A stretch of DNA of 64,000 bases from Bradyrhizobium sp. SSBR45G. GTDB taxonomy: Bacteria > Pseudomonadota > Alphaproteobacteria > Rhizobiales > Xanthobacteraceae. Below, piece by piece: positions 16,499-25,483 of this stretch; within the stretch, counting starts at the first letter, position 1; each line of letters begins with the position of its first letter. The notes under the pieces were generated by a model, which saw nothing but the letters and a program-made list of their open reading frames with translations, was not told the DNA's origin and ran no database searches. Location of the stretch: contig NZ_BSCT01000013.1 in NCBI RefSeq assembly GCF_030159255.1, positions 1 through 64,000 of the forward strand, written 5' to 3'. The position numbers were made by a program, and so were the translations under genes.

Positions 16499-17272
16499 AT
16501 GCGTCCCCTCGACCCCGTCAGCGCCAGATCGAGAACCGCGCTCGGCCTCGCCTTCTTCGTCGTGTTCGTCGCGGCGTGGTCGCTGGCGACGTTCGGCGGC
16601 TATGTGCCGAAGACGTTCCTGGCCGATCCGCTCACCATGCTGCGCGAGGGCTGGGACCTGCTGACCAAATTCGGCTTCCTCACCGACATCGGCATGACCG
16701 TCTGGCGCGTCGTCGGCGGCTTCGTGCTCGCTTCCGTGATCGCCGTGCCCCTCGGCCTGTTGATGGGCGCGTACAAGCCAGTCGAGGCGTTCCTCGAGCC
16801 GTTCGTCTCCTTCGCGCGCTATCTGCCCGCCTCCGCCTTCATTCCACTCTTGATCCTCTGGGCCGGCATCGGCGAGCTGCAGAAGCTCTTGATCATCTTC
16901 ATCGGCTCGGTGTTCCAGATCATCCTGATGATCACGGTCACCGTCGGCAATACCAGGCGCGACCTCGTCGAGGCCGCCTATACGCTCGGCGCCAGCGATC
17001 GCGGCATCATCGGCCGGGTGCTGCTGCCGTCGGCGGCGCCAGACATTGCCGAGATCCTGCGGCTGGTGCTGGGCTGGGCTTGGACCTACGTCATCGTCGC
17101 CGAGCTGATCGGCTCGTCCTCGGGCATCGGCCACATGATCACCGACAGCCAGGCGCTGCTCAACACCGGGCAGATCATCTTCGGCATCATCGTCATCGGC
17201 CTGATCGGGCTGATCTCGGATTTCCTGTTCAAGGCATTCAACGCCTGGCTGTTCCCGTGGAAGCTGGCATGA
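16499..17272 (+). CDS. ABC transporter permease, TauC/SsuC family
   Basis: 257 residues, about six transmembrane segments. The EAA-type loop is EAAYTLGASDRGIIGRVLLPSAAPDI near residue 160, which contacts the ATPase. Other TauC/SsuC features are VWRVVGGFVLASVIAVPLGLLMG and WTYVIVAELIGSSSGIGHMI. The ATG at 16499 is preferred to the overlapping GTG at 16496. The stop overlaps the ATPase start by 4 bp. Together with the preceding binding protein and the following ATPase it forms a complete importer. Confidence 0.93.
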   Translation: MRPLDPVSARSRTALGLAFFVVFVAAWSLATFGGYVPKTFLADPLTMLREGWDLLTKFGFLTDIGMTVWRVVGGFVLASVIAVPLGLLMGAYKPVEAFLEPFVSFARYLPASAFIPLLILWAGIGELQKLLIIFIGSVFQIILMITVTVGNTRRDLVEAAYTLGASDRGIIGRVLLPSAAPDIAEILRLVLGWAWTYVIVAELIGSSSGIGHMITDSQALLNTGQIIFGIIVIGLIGLISDFLFKAFNAWLFPWKLA

Positions 17273-18054
17273 CCACGCTCGTCATCGACAAGGTCTCACG
17301 CACGTTCCCCGCCCGCCAGGGCCACGCGCCGACACGCGCGCTGGAGCCGGTCGCGCTGACCATCGGCACCAACGATTTCGTTACCATCCTGGGCCCCTCC
17401 GGCTGCGGCAAGTCGACCCTGCTGCGCATCGTCGCCGGCCTCGACCATCCGACCAGCGGCAAGGTGCAGCTCGACGGCCGCGAGGTGACAGGCCCCGGGG
17501 CCGACCGCGGCATGGTATTCCAGTCCTACACGCTGTTCCCCTGGCTCACCGTGCGCGAGAACATCGCCTTCGGCCTGCGCGAGCGCGGCGTATCGGAGGC
17601 CGAGCGCAACGCGGTCGCCGACCGCTTCATCAATCAGATCGGCCTGAAGGGCTTCGAGAACCACTGGCCCAAGCAGCTGTCCGGCGGCATGCAGCAGCGC
17701 TGCGCGATCGCGCGCGCGCTCGCCAATGATCCAAAGATCCTGCTGCTCGACGAGCCGTTCGGCGCGCTCGACAACCAGACCCGCGTGCTGATGCAGGAGA
17801 TGCTGCTCGGCATCTGGGAGCGCGACCAGAAGACGGTGCTGTTCGTCACCCATGACATCGAGGAGGCGATCTTCCTCGGCAGCCGCGTGCTGGTGATGAG
17901 CGCCCGCCCCGGCCGCATCAAGGCCGACATCAAGATCGAGCTGCCGCATCCGCGCTCCTACAAGGTGAAGACGTCGCCGGAATTCGTCGCGCTGAAGGAG
18001 CGGCTGGTGGAGGAGATCCGCGCCGAAGCGCTGAAGGTGGCGGCGGAGGCGTGA
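17269..18054 (+). CDS. ABC transporter ATP-binding protein, TauB/SsuB family
   Basis: 261 residues from the ATG overlapping the permease stop. Walker A is GPSGCGKST (near 40), the Q-loop is MVFQSYTLFPW, the signature is LSGGMQQR, Walker B is ILLLDEPFGALD and the H-loop is FVTHDIEEAIFL. All are canonical, so an active ATPase is expected. It is the last gene of the importer; an extended inverted repeat follows at 18122-18320. Confidence 0.95.
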   Translation: MTTLVIDKVSRTFPARQGHAPTRALEPVALTIGTNDFVTILGPSGCGKSTLLRIVAGLDHPTSGKVQLDGREVTGPGADRGMVFQSYTLFPWLTVRENIAFGLRERGVSEAERNAVADRFINQIGLKGFENHWPKQLSGGMQQRCAIARALANDPKILLLDEPFGALDNQTRVLMQEMLLGIWERDQKTVLFVTHDIEEAIFLGSRVLVMSARPGRIKADIKIELPHPRSYKVKTSPEFVALKERLVEEIRAEALKVAAEA

Positions 18055-18121
18055 ACGCTCGCCGTTGGCTTTGCGCTGGTTCGGCTGTGTGCTCTCTCGG
18101 CAGTGGTGCACGCGGAAGCAT

Positions 18122-18320
18122 ACCCCTCACCCAAGCGAGTTAGACGCGCTGTCCTACATGCCCTCTCCCGCAAGGGGAGAGGGCGCAGTAACGACTACCG
18201 CGCTGGCTCAAACTATGCGTACGTCGAACAGCGCCGCAGCAAGACTGCCCGATACAGTGCCCTCGCCCCTTGCGGGAGAGGGCATCGCCGGCCCATCCGC
18301 GGGCTCGCTCGGGTGAGGGG
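18122..18320. repeat. Long composite inverted repeat downstream of the TauB-like gene
   Basis: The outer arms are ACCCCTCACCCAAGCGAG and CTCGCTCGGGTGAGGGGT. Inside, 18160-18184 is itself a hairpin (GCCCTCTCCC-GCAA-GGGGAGAGGGC) and is complementary to a second hairpin-like block near 18258-18284. The element fills most of the 318-bp gap between 18055 and 18372, which holds no gene. The inner hairpin core recurs at 31002-31022. Confidence 0.8.
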
Positions 18321-18372
18321 TCTCTTTCCGCAAGCGATGCTCGTGGATACGTCACTAACTCTCCGGCTGCTG

Positions 18373-18642
18373 CTATCGAGCCTTGTTGGAACGCGCCCGC
18401 AGGACGTTCCACCGCATCCGCTTCAACCACGGCACCATGTGAAACGCACTCATCAGCAGATACATCACCGTCATGCTGCCCAGCGGTGCGCCGGCCGGCA
18501 TGGTCGAGCAGATCAGGTCTGACCGGCCATCGCGGGCCATGGCGTTCAGGACCGCCATCAGCGCGAAGGTCGGCGCCGCAGCGAAGCGGAGAGCATCGGC
18601 AACGTCGGGCACCACGCGCCGTCTGGAAGCAAAGAACGCCAT
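18373..18642 (-). CDS. Small hypothetical membrane protein (89 aa)
   Basis: 89 residues from the ATG at 18642, placed 7 nt after GGAG; an ATG at 18648 is too close to that site. Two hydrophobic stretches (FAAAPTFALMAVLNAM and LGSMTVMYLLMSAFHMVPWL) suggest two membrane spans, joined by a loop with Cys and Asp residues. It begins 17 bp after the DUF899 gene on the same strand, so the two are probably co-transcribed. No characterised family is recognised; such proteins recur beside DUF899 genes, but their role is unknown. Confidence 0.7.
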   Translation of the reverse strand: MAFFASRRRVVPDVADALRFAAAPTFALMAVLNAMARDGRSDLICSTMPAGAPLGSMTVMYLLMSAFHMVPWLKRMRWNVLRARSNKAR

Positions 18643-18659
18643 GGCCATGCTCCGGAGTG

Positions 18660-19421
18660 TCAGCGCGTGCCGTATTCGTCGCGGCGGCGCCACCACACGC
18701 CCTGCTCGTTGCGTCCCTTCGGCGCGCGATCGAGCCACTGATAGGCGCCCCACAGCCCGTCGAGGCCGCGGGCGTAGCTCGAATAGGTGTGGTAGACGAT
18801 GCCGTCCTCAAGGATGAAGGCGCTCATGCCCGGGCGATCGCGCATGAAGGTCGCGCCGTCCGTGCCGGTACCGGCGGCGACCTCCGCCACCATGGCCGGG
18901 ACGTCCGATGGCGTCATCGGCGGGCTGTTGCGATAGTTGTACTCCGTGCCACCCTGGCGCTGCTGCTCCTCGGTGATCGCGACGTTGAAGTCGAAGTTGA
19001 AGTCGCTGCTCGCTGACGACGCCCAGGGGAAGCTCCAGCCCATGCGCGTCTTGTAGGACTTCAGCTTTGCCAGCGGCGCGCGCGACACCGCCCACAGCAT
19101 TACGTCGTGATTGGCGAGATGGACCTGGAACCCGTTGAAGCCGTCGGCGATCATCGAGCAGGACGGGCAGCCGGCCTGGAAGTCGGGCCCGAACATGAAG
19201 TGATAGACGAGCAGTTGCGAGCGGCCCTTGAACAGGTCGGGCAGCGTGGCAGGCCCCTCTTCGGTGTCGAAGCGATAGGCCTTGTCGACGCGCACCCAAG
19301 GCAGGGCCTGGCGTTGCTGCGCCAGCTCATCGCCGCGGCGGGTGAAATCCTTCTCGGCCTGCAGCAGGTCGAGCCGTGCCTTGAGCCAGTCTTCGCGAGT
19401 TCCGGTGAGATGCATGGTCAT
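18660..19421 (-). CDS. DUF899 thioredoxin-fold family protein
   Basis: 253 residues, the usual family length. The thioredoxin-like core includes LVYHFMFGPDFQAGCPSCSMIADGFNG, with a CxxC-type pair in GCPSCS, and the typical late segment around SSYARGLDGLWGAYQWLDRAPKGRNE. No signal peptide, so cytosolic. Members are poorly characterised and often listed as 'DUF899 domain' or 'predicted dithiol-disulfide oxidoreductase'. It is divergent from a regulator gene 86 bp away and probably controlled by it. Confidence 0.9.
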   Translation of the reverse strand: MTMHLTGTREDWLKARLDLLQAEKDFTRRGDELAQQRQALPWVRVDKAYRFDTEEGPATLPDLFKGRSQLLVYHFMFGPDFQAGCPSCSMIADGFNGFQVHLANHDVMLWAVSRAPLAKLKSYKTRMGWSFPWASSASSDFNFDFNVAITEEQQRQGGTEYNYRNSPPMTPSDVPAMVAEVAAGTGTDGATFMRDRPGMSAFILEDGIVYHTYSSYARGLDGLWGAYQWLDRAPKGRNEQGVWWRRRDEYGTR

Positions 19422-19507
19422 GTCTGTGTTCCCTTTGCGTGTTGACCGCGAGACAGACTAGGATCGGCGCGGGAGGAGCCGGGAGTGACAAGTGTGGCGG
19501 GATTGGC

Positions 19508-20728
19508 ATGGACTCGCTGATATCAGCCGCAGCGCAGGCGCTCGCGGCGGGTGATCCGCTCGGCGCATTGAACCGCGTCGCGCTGCGCGATGATCCTCCG
19601 GCGCTGGCGTTGCGCGGCATCGCCATGGCTCGGCTCGGCGATGTCGTGCGCGCCAAGGCGCTGCTGCGGCGGGCGGCGCGGAGCTTCGGTCCCAAGGCGG
19701 CGCTGGCGCGCGCCCGCTGCGCCGTCGCCGAAGCGGAGATCGCGCTGGCGGCGCGGGATCTGTCGTGGCCGACAAAGGCGCTGATGGAGGCGCGCGAGAC
19801 TCTCGAGCAGCATGGCGACCGCACCAATGCCGCCTATGCGCGCAGCCTCGAAATCCGCCGCATGGTGCTCATTGGTCATCTCGATGACGCCGAGCGCGGA
19901 CTGGCCGATCTCGATCCCTCGCCGCTGCTGCCGGCGGCGCGCACGATCTACGAGCTGATCGTCGCGGGATTGGCGTTGCGCCGCCTGCAGACCAAGGCCG
20001 CGCAGGCCGCGCTGGAGCGTGCCGCGCGCACGGCCCGGCAGGCGCGCAGTCCGGAGCTGCATGCGGAGGTCGAGCGGCTCTCGACGGCGCTCTCCGCGCC
20101 GGCGGCGCGCCTGATCCAGGGACGCGAGGAACGGCTGCTGCAGCTCGATGAGGTCGAGGCGCTGCTCCGATCGGACAGGCTGATCGTCGATGCCTGCCGT
20201 CTCGTGGTCCGACAGGGCCACCGGATCGTGCCGTTGGCGCGGCGTCCGGTGCTGTTTGCTCTCGCCCGTAGATTGGCCGAGGAAGCCAGTCATGACGTGA
20301 CGCGGTCGGAGCTGATCGCGGACGCGTTCCGCGGCAAGGAGGCCGACGAGTCGCATCGCGCGCGTCTGCGTGTCGAGATCGGACGGCTGCGCCATCTGCT
20401 GAAGGGCATGGCCGAAATCAATGCCACGCGCGACGGCTTTGCCTTGGTGCCGTGCGACGGCCGTGATGTCGTCGTGCTGGCGCAGCCGATCGAGGACGAG
20501 AACGCAGCCGTGCTCGCCTGCCTCGCCGACGGCGAGGCCTGGTCGAGCTCCGGCCTTGCGCTGGCGCTCGGCGCGAGCCAGCGCACGGTGCAGCGCGCAC
20601 TCGACGCGCTGGCGTTGTCGGGCAAGGTCCAATCGTTCGGACGTGGGCGCGCGCAACGCTGGACCTGCCCAGTGGTGCCGGCATTCGCGACCAGCTTGTT
20701 ACTCCCGGGCTGGTCCTCGCTCGACTAG
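19508..20728 (+). CDS. TPR-containing winged-helix regulator
   Basis: 406 residues from MDSLISAAAQAL at 19508; an in-frame start at 19439 lies in what should be the promoter region. The N-terminal half (about 1-220) is all-helical, Ala-rich and TPR-like. The middle (about 225-330) resembles the DNA-binding part of response-regulator/AfsR-type activators (VDACRLVVRQGHRIVPLARRPVLFALARRL). The C-terminus (about 350-395) is a helix-turn-helix (SSSGLALALGASQRTVQRALDALALSGKV). It sits between the divergent DUF899 gene and a downstream beta-propeller gene, so it may regulate both. The effector is unknown. Confidence 0.8.
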   Translation: MDSLISAAAQALAAGDPLGALNRVALRDDPPALALRGIAMARLGDVVRAKALLRRAARSFGPKAALARARCAVAEAEIALAARDLSWPTKALMEARETLEQHGDRTNAAYARSLEIRRMVLIGHLDDAERGLADLDPSPLLPAARTIYELIVAGLALRRLQTKAAQAALERAARTARQARSPELHAEVERLSTALSAPAARLIQGREERLLQLDEVEALLRSDRLIVDACRLVVRQGHRIVPLARRPVLFALARRLAEEASHDVTRSELIADAFRGKEADESHRARLRVEIGRLRHLLKGMAEINATRDGFALVPCDGRDVVVLAQPIEDENAAVLACLADGEAWSSSGLALALGASQRTVQRALDALALSGKVQSFGRGRAQRWTCPVVPAFATSLLLPGWSSLD

Positions 20729-20766
20729 CGTGACGCTGTCACAACCCAGAACATGGACGGCCCGCA

Positions 20767-21411
20767 ATGACGAGAGCACCGGCAGAGATCATCCGCGAAT
20801 ACGGCCCCTTCGATGGCGCCGATCGCGTCAATGGGGTCAGCTATGACGGCAAGCAGGTCTGGATCGCGACCGGCGGCAGCATCAAGGCGTTCGATCCCGC
20901 CGACGGCGCGGTGCGAAAATCGATCGAGCTGCCCTCTCATGCCGGCACCGCTTTCGATGGGCAGCACCTGTACCAGATCGCCGAGGATCGCATTCACAAG
21001 GTCGATCCCGACAGCGGCCGCGTGCTGGCGACGATCCCGGCGCCCTCCGGCGGCGGCGATTCCGGGCTGGCCTGGGCAGAGGGCTCGCTCTGGGTCGGCG
21101 CCTATCGCGATCGCAAGATCCATCAGATCGATCCCGCGACGGGAGAGATCCTGCGCAGCATCCCCTGCACGCGCTTCGTCACCGGCGTGACCTGGGTCGA
21201 CGGCGAACTCTGGCACGGCACCTGGGAGGACGATGTCAGCGACATCAGGCGGATCGATCCCGCGACCGGCGAGGTGCTCGATCAGCTCGACATGCCCGCG
21301 GGCACCGGCGTCTCCGGCATGGAATCCGATGGCGGCGACACGCTGTATTGCGGCGGCGGCGGCAGCGGCAAGGTGCGCGCGGTCCGGCGTCCGAAGCGAG
21401 CGCGGGGGTAA
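20767..21411 (+). CDS. Vgb/YncE-like beta-propeller protein
   Basis: 214 residues made of repeated blades of about 40 residues with Asp-Pro-x-Thr-Gly turns (FDPADGAV, VDPDSGRV, IDPATGEI, IDPATGEV), a pattern of the glutaminyl-cyclotransferase/Vgb/YncE propeller group. It has no signal peptide and is short for a full seven-blade propeller, so it may be a five-blade form or a binding scaffold. It follows the regulator on the same strand by 38 bp, likely co-transcribed. Enzyme activity cannot be assigned. Confidence 0.75.
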   Translation: MTRAPAEIIREYGPFDGADRVNGVSYDGKQVWIATGGSIKAFDPADGAVRKSIELPSHAGTAFDGQHLYQIAEDRIHKVDPDSGRVLATIPAPSGGGDSGLAWAEGSLWVGAYRDRKIHQIDPATGEILRSIPCTRFVTGVTWVDGELWHGTWEDDVSDIRRIDPATGEVLDQLDMPAGTGVSGMESDGGDTLYCGGGGSGKVRAVRRPKRARG

Positions 21412-21518
21412 GCGACCCGTTTAGAAGAACTCATGACCCATACGATTGCGACCCGGTACAGCCAGTGCCGGACGACGATGCTGTGTACCGCGACGAACGC
21501 CGCCATTGATGAGTTACT

Positions 21519-21603
21519 CGTCATGACCGGGCTTGTCCCGGGCATCCACGTCCATCTCCAGCGCTTCAAGACGTGGATGGCCGGGACAAGCCCGGCGATG
21601 ACG
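21519..21603. repeat. Intergenic palindrome (GACCGGGCTTGTCCCGG type)
   Basis: Arms 21519-21551 and 21571-21603 are near-perfect reverse complements (ends CGTCATGACCGGGCTTGTC and GACAAGCCCGGCGATGACG) with a 19-nt loop. It lies between the convergent propeller and secreted-protein genes, where it could act as a bidirectional hairpin. The CGTCAT ends resemble those of the CGTCATTGCGAGCG family, but the body is different. Confidence 0.85.
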
Positions 21604-21623
21604 GCGTGATGAGCAGAGGTGGC

Positions 21624-22763
21624 CTATTTCCCAATCGACGTGTAGGCCGCCTTGCGGAAGTTGGCGTTGGCCTCTTCGCGGGTCTGCAATTGCTGGCCAC
21701 CGCCGCCGCCGACCGGCTTGGTCGGCGTGATCACCGAGAACAGGATGAAGCCGCCAGTCTTGCGCGGGAAGATGAAGTACTCGGCGATGTCGGACTTCTC
21801 GCTGTCCTCGCAGGACGACATGCCGCGGAACACCACCGCGCTGTCGACCAGCTCGCTGTTGCGCGCCGAGATGAACTTGCCTTTGCAGTCGCGGGCGTCG
21901 TTGCCGATGATGGTGGCGGCGACCTCGAGGCCATCGACATTGCGCTGCGGCGGCACGATCCGGACGAAGCCGGTGGCATTGTCCGCTTTCCAGGCAACGC
22001 CGCCCGCCGTCAACCACACCGGCCGCTCGCCGCCGCCCAGGATCGCGGGATGCGCCAGCGCGGCCTTGAGAATGAAGTTGGAGGCGATCTGCATCGCTTC
22101 GAGCTGCAGCTCGGGCGAGTCCTCCGACGGGCGCGACGGCTGCACGCTGGCGGTCGAGGCCGGCGCGGCCGCTGCCGGCGGCGGGGCCGGACGCTGCGCC
22201 GAGGCGGCGCTTGGCTGCGCCGTGAAATTGGTCGCAGCAGCCAATCCGCCCGCATTGATCATGCGCACGCAATTGGCAAGCGACGGCAGCAGCACGGACG
22301 TGCCGTTCAGATCGAACTGGAACAGATTGCCTTGCGCAAAGGCCGACATCGTCCGCGCTGCCCTGAACGCCTTGATCAGGCTGGAGTCGTTCGGCATCGG
22401 CACGACGACCATGTTGGCCGACCAGACCGAACCCTCGACGTTGTAGGAATTGCGACCGTCGAAGCTCAGCACGATGGGAAACTTCTGCCCCTGCGAGAGC
22501 GACCAGCCGGGATGGATGAAGGCAAGAGCCCAGTTGAACGTCGGCAGCGCGAGCACGCCGAAATTGATGCCGCTCTTGTAGCTCGCGGACGCGATGCAGC
22601 TCGAGAATTTGCCGGTGCTGTCGTCAGTATAGGCGCCGCCCGACCAGCCGGCGACGGAGATGGACCCGTAAGGTCCCTTTGCATGCGCCGGCCCATTCAG
22701 CGCGGCGATTGTCAGCACCACGAGCGACAAGATCGTTCCAAGGATGGTACGCCGTACCGTCAT
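21624..22763 (-). CDS. Secreted hypothetical protein
   Basis: 379 residues from MTVRRTILG at 22763; a longer frame upstream has no signal character. Signal peptide of about 27 residues ending near AHA-KGPYG. An N-terminal domain (about 28-170; SISVAGWSGGAYTDD, SCIASASYKSGINFGV, FIHPGWSLSQGQ) is followed by an Ala/Pro-rich linker (about 185-220) and a second domain (about 225-379). Conserved-looking Cys residues suggest disulfides in the periplasm. No known family could be named. Divergent from the isomerase operon. Confidence 0.75.
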   Translation of the reverse strand: MTVRRTILGTILSLVVLTIAALNGPAHAKGPYGSISVAGWSGGAYTDDSTGKFSSCIASASYKSGINFGVLALPTFNWALAFIHPGWSLSQGQKFPIVLSFDGRNSYNVEGSVWSANMVVVPMPNDSSLIKAFRAARTMSAFAQGNLFQFDLNGTSVLLPSLANCVRMINAGGLAAATNFTAQPSAASAQRPAPPPAAAAPASTASVQPSRPSEDSPELQLEAMQIASNFILKAALAHPAILGGGERPVWLTAGGVAWKADNATGFVRIVPPQRNVDGLEVAATIIGNDARDCKGKFISARNSELVDSAVVFRGMSSCEDSEKSDIAEYFIFPRKTGGFILFSVITPTKPVGGGGGQQLQTREEANANFRKAAYTSIGK

Positions 22764-22969
22764 CCCACTTCCCCTTCTTCGCCGCATTGTTGCAATTCCC
22801 GCGGCTACGTCAAGTAGAAGCGAGGGATGATCGGCGACCCCAGCGATACGACGGATGGCGGTGGCGACAGACGCCAGCCACGACATGTCGCGGCGACCAT
22901 CCACAGCCCTTCATGGGGCCGTCATCGAACTCCGCTAGCGCTCACGAGGTCTCAAGAAGGGATCTCGCC

Positions 22970-23791
22970 ATGTCCGCCACGCTGCCCGTCCTCGGTGCCG
23001 CCCTGTCCGTCAAATCCATTCCTGCCCACACTGACTGGCTGCTTGCGCGCCAGCGCGATCTCGAGATCCAGGATTTCTTCCGCGCCGACCTGCTGGACAG
23101 CGACTGGCGCGGCACCGCCCGGGAGATCAAGTCGATGCTGGACGGGCACACTGGCCGGCTCGGCATTCACGGCCCGTTCTGGGGCTTCACGATCGCCAGC
23201 CACGACCCGATGATCCGCCGCGCCGTCACCAAGCGGCTGCTGCAGGGCCTGGAAGTCGCCGAGTTCCTCGGCGCCACGCAGATGGTGATCCACTCGCCCT
23301 ACACGACCTGGGACGCCAACAACATCGACATGCTCCCCGATGCCCGCGAGGCGCTGATCGAGCGCGTCCGGGCCACGCTGTCGGACGTCATCGCCTCGGC
23401 CGAGCAGGCCAATTGCGAGCTCGTGATCGAAAACATCGAAGACAAGAATCCGCAGGATCGCGTCGGCCTCGCCAAGGCGCTGGGCAGCAGCAAGCTGCGG
23501 GTGTCGCTCGATACAGGCCACGCCAACTACGCGCACCATTCCACCGGCGCGCCGCCGGTCGACTATTACGTCGACGCGGCCGGCGACATGCTGACCCATG
23601 TCCATCTGCAGGACACCGATGGCTATGCCGACCGCCACTGGGCGCCGGGCGAAGGCAATATCCGCTGGATCGCCGTGTTCCGCGCGCTGTCGAAGCTCAC
23701 ATCCAATCCGCGCCTGATCCTCGAATTGCGCAACCACGATCACGTCAAGCTCGGCGCGGCGCATCTCGCCTCGCTCGGCCTCGCCGAATAG
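22970..23791 (+). CDS. Sugar-phosphate isomerase/epimerase-like TIM-barrel protein
   Basis: 273 residues from the ATG at 22970 with AGAAGGGA upstream. AP-endonuclease-2 type TIM barrel: HGPFWGFTIASHDP, MVIHSPYTTWD, CELVIENIEDKNP, VSLDTGHANYAH, THVHLQDTDGYADRHWAPGEGNI and LILELRN. The His/Glu/Asp metal-ligand pattern is kept, so a metal-dependent sugar isomerase or epimerase is likely. It is the first gene of an operon with a Dpp-type ABC importer, suggesting it acts on something that importer brings in. The substrate is unknown. Confidence 0.8.
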   Translation: MSATLPVLGAALSVKSIPAHTDWLLARQRDLEIQDFFRADLLDSDWRGTAREIKSMLDGHTGRLGIHGPFWGFTIASHDPMIRRAVTKRLLQGLEVAEFLGATQMVIHSPYTTWDANNIDMLPDAREALIERVRATLSDVIASAEQANCELVIENIEDKNPQDRVGLAKALGSSKLRVSLDTGHANYAHHSTGAPPVDYYVDAAGDMLTHVHLQDTDGYADRHWAPGEGNIRWIAVFRALSKLTSNPRLILELRNHDHVKLGAAHLASLGLAE

Positions 23792-23841
23792 GCACGTCCG
23801 TTTCCGTTTCGCATTCGTCGACAACCTCAAGAGAGATTGCC

Positions 23842-25479
23842 ATGACCAAGCTCACCCGCCGCGGCCTGCTCGGCGCCGGCGCCGCCATCGGCGGCAGCTT
23901 CCTCCTGCCGCGCGTGTCGATCGCCCAAGCCGACAACCGTCCCTCGGTCACGATCGCCGTGCAGAAGATCACCAACTCGAACGTGCTCGACGTGCTGCGC
24001 GAGCAGTCCAATGTCGGCGAGCGCGTGTTCTACTCGTCGCTGTGGGAAAGCCTGATCTCGAAGAATTTCCGCGGCAATCTCGAAGCCGTGCCCGGGCTCG
24101 CCACCGAGTGGAAGCGCATCGACGACCAGACCGTCGAGCTGAAGCTGCGCCAGGGCGTCAAGTTCCACAATGGCGACGAGATGACGTCGGAAGACGTCGT
24201 ATTCTCGTTCAGCCGCGAGCGCATGTTCGGCGACAGCGAGGCCAAGAGCCGCTCCACCATCAAGGCGTTCGAGAAGATCCCGACGCCGCGCCCCGGCAAG
24301 GAGCTGCCGCCGGACGTGATCGGCGTCGCCCGCCGGATGTGGCCGGATCTGGTCCGCGTCGATGCGGTCGACAAATACACCGTGCGCTTCGTCAACGCGA
24401 CGCCGGACGTCACCATCGAAGGTCGCCTGATGCGCTACGGCTCCGACATCATGAGCCGGCGCGGCTGGGAGGAGGCGGCGAGCTATCTCGACTGGGCGCG
24501 CAAGCCGATCACCACAGGCCCCTACAAGATCGTCGAGTTCAAGCCCGACGTGTCGCTGACACTCGAAGCGCATGACGAATATTGGGGCGGCCGCCCGCCG
24601 CTGAAGCGCATCCGTTTCCTGGAGGTGCCGGAGGTCGCGAGCCGCATCAACGGACTGCTGTCCGGCGAATACCAGTTCGCCTGCGACATTCCGCCGGACC
24701 AGATCGCCGGCATCGAGAAGAACGCGGCGTTCGAGGTGCAGGGCGGCACGATCCTCAATCACCGACTCACGGTGTTCGACAAGAATCATCCGCAGCTCGC
24801 CAATCCGCTGGTGCGGCGCGCCTTCACGCACGCGATCGACCGCCAGGCGATCGTCGACAGCCTGTGGGCCGGCCGCACCCGCGTGCCGAAGGGCCTGCAG
24901 TGGGAATTTTACGGCGACATGTTCATCGCCGACTGGAGCGTGCCGGCGTTCGATCCGAAGCTGGCACAGGACCTGCTCAAGCAGGCCGGCTACAAGGGCG
25001 ACCCGATCCCCTACCGCCTGCTCAACAACTACTACACCAACCAGGTCGCGACCGCGCAGGTGCTGGTCGAGATGTGGCAGGCTGTCGGCCTGAACGTGCA
25101 GATCGAGACCAAGGAGAACTGGTCGCAGATCCTGGAACGCGCGCCGACCCGCGCCGTGCGCGACTGGTCGAACTCGGCGGCGTTCAACGATCCGGTGTCG
25201 TCGCTGGTCGCCCAGCATGGCCCGAACGGTCAGCAGCAGCAGGTCGGCGAATGGAGCAATGCCGAGCTGAACACGCTGTCGGAGTTCCTGGAGACCTCGA
25301 CCGATCGCGACGCGCGCAAGAAGGCGTTCCGCCGCATGCTGGAGATCGCCGAGCGCGAGGACCCGGCCTACACGGTGCTGCACCAGAACGCGACCTTCAC
25401 CGCCAAGCCGAAGTCGATCAGGTGGAAGGCCTCGCCCGCGTTCGCCATGGACTTCCGCAACGGCAATTACGGAGCGTGA
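23842..25479 (+). CDS. ABC transporter substrate-binding protein, family 5 (Dpp/Opp type)
   Basis: 545 residues from the ATG at 23842. N-terminal twin-arginine-type signal (TRRGLLGAGAAIGGSFLLPR) with cleavage near SIAQA. The SBP_bac_5 body includes WESLISKNFRGNLEAVPGLATEWKRID, LRQGVKFHNGDEMTSEDVVFSF and the HAIDRQAIVDSLWAGR segment. Family members bind peptides, opines, nickel or some oligosaccharides. The isomerase-like protein upstream hints at a sugar or sugar derivative, but the sequence does not prove it. Confidence 0.9.
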   Translation: MTKLTRRGLLGAGAAIGGSFLLPRVSIAQADNRPSVTIAVQKITNSNVLDVLREQSNVGERVFYSSLWESLISKNFRGNLEAVPGLATEWKRIDDQTVELKLRQGVKFHNGDEMTSEDVVFSFSRERMFGDSEAKSRSTIKAFEKIPTPRPGKELPPDVIGVARRMWPDLVRVDAVDKYTVRFVNATPDVTIEGRLMRYGSDIMSRRGWEEAASYLDWARKPITTGPYKIVEFKPDVSLTLEAHDEYWGGRPPLKRIRFLEVPEVASRINGLLSGEYQFACDIPPDQIAGIEKNAAFEVQGGTILNHRLTVFDKNHPQLANPLVRRAFTHAIDRQAIVDSLWAGRTRVPKGLQWEFYGDMFIADWSVPAFDPKLAQDLLKQAGYKGDPIPYRLLNNYYTNQVATAQVLVEMWQAVGLNVQIETKENWSQILERAPTRAVRDWSNSAAFNDPVSSLVAQHGPNGQQQQVGEWSNAELNTLSEFLETSTDRDARKKAFRRMLEIAEREDPAYTVLHQNATFTAKPKSIRWKASPAFAMDFRNGNYGA

Positions 25480-25483
25480 TGCC

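Noticed and set aside
16375..17268. Plus-strand frame continuing upstream of the TauB-like ATPase
   Set aside because: The extension runs through the permease gene in another phase; the ATPase starts at 17269, where the family N-terminus begins and the stop/start overlap is present.
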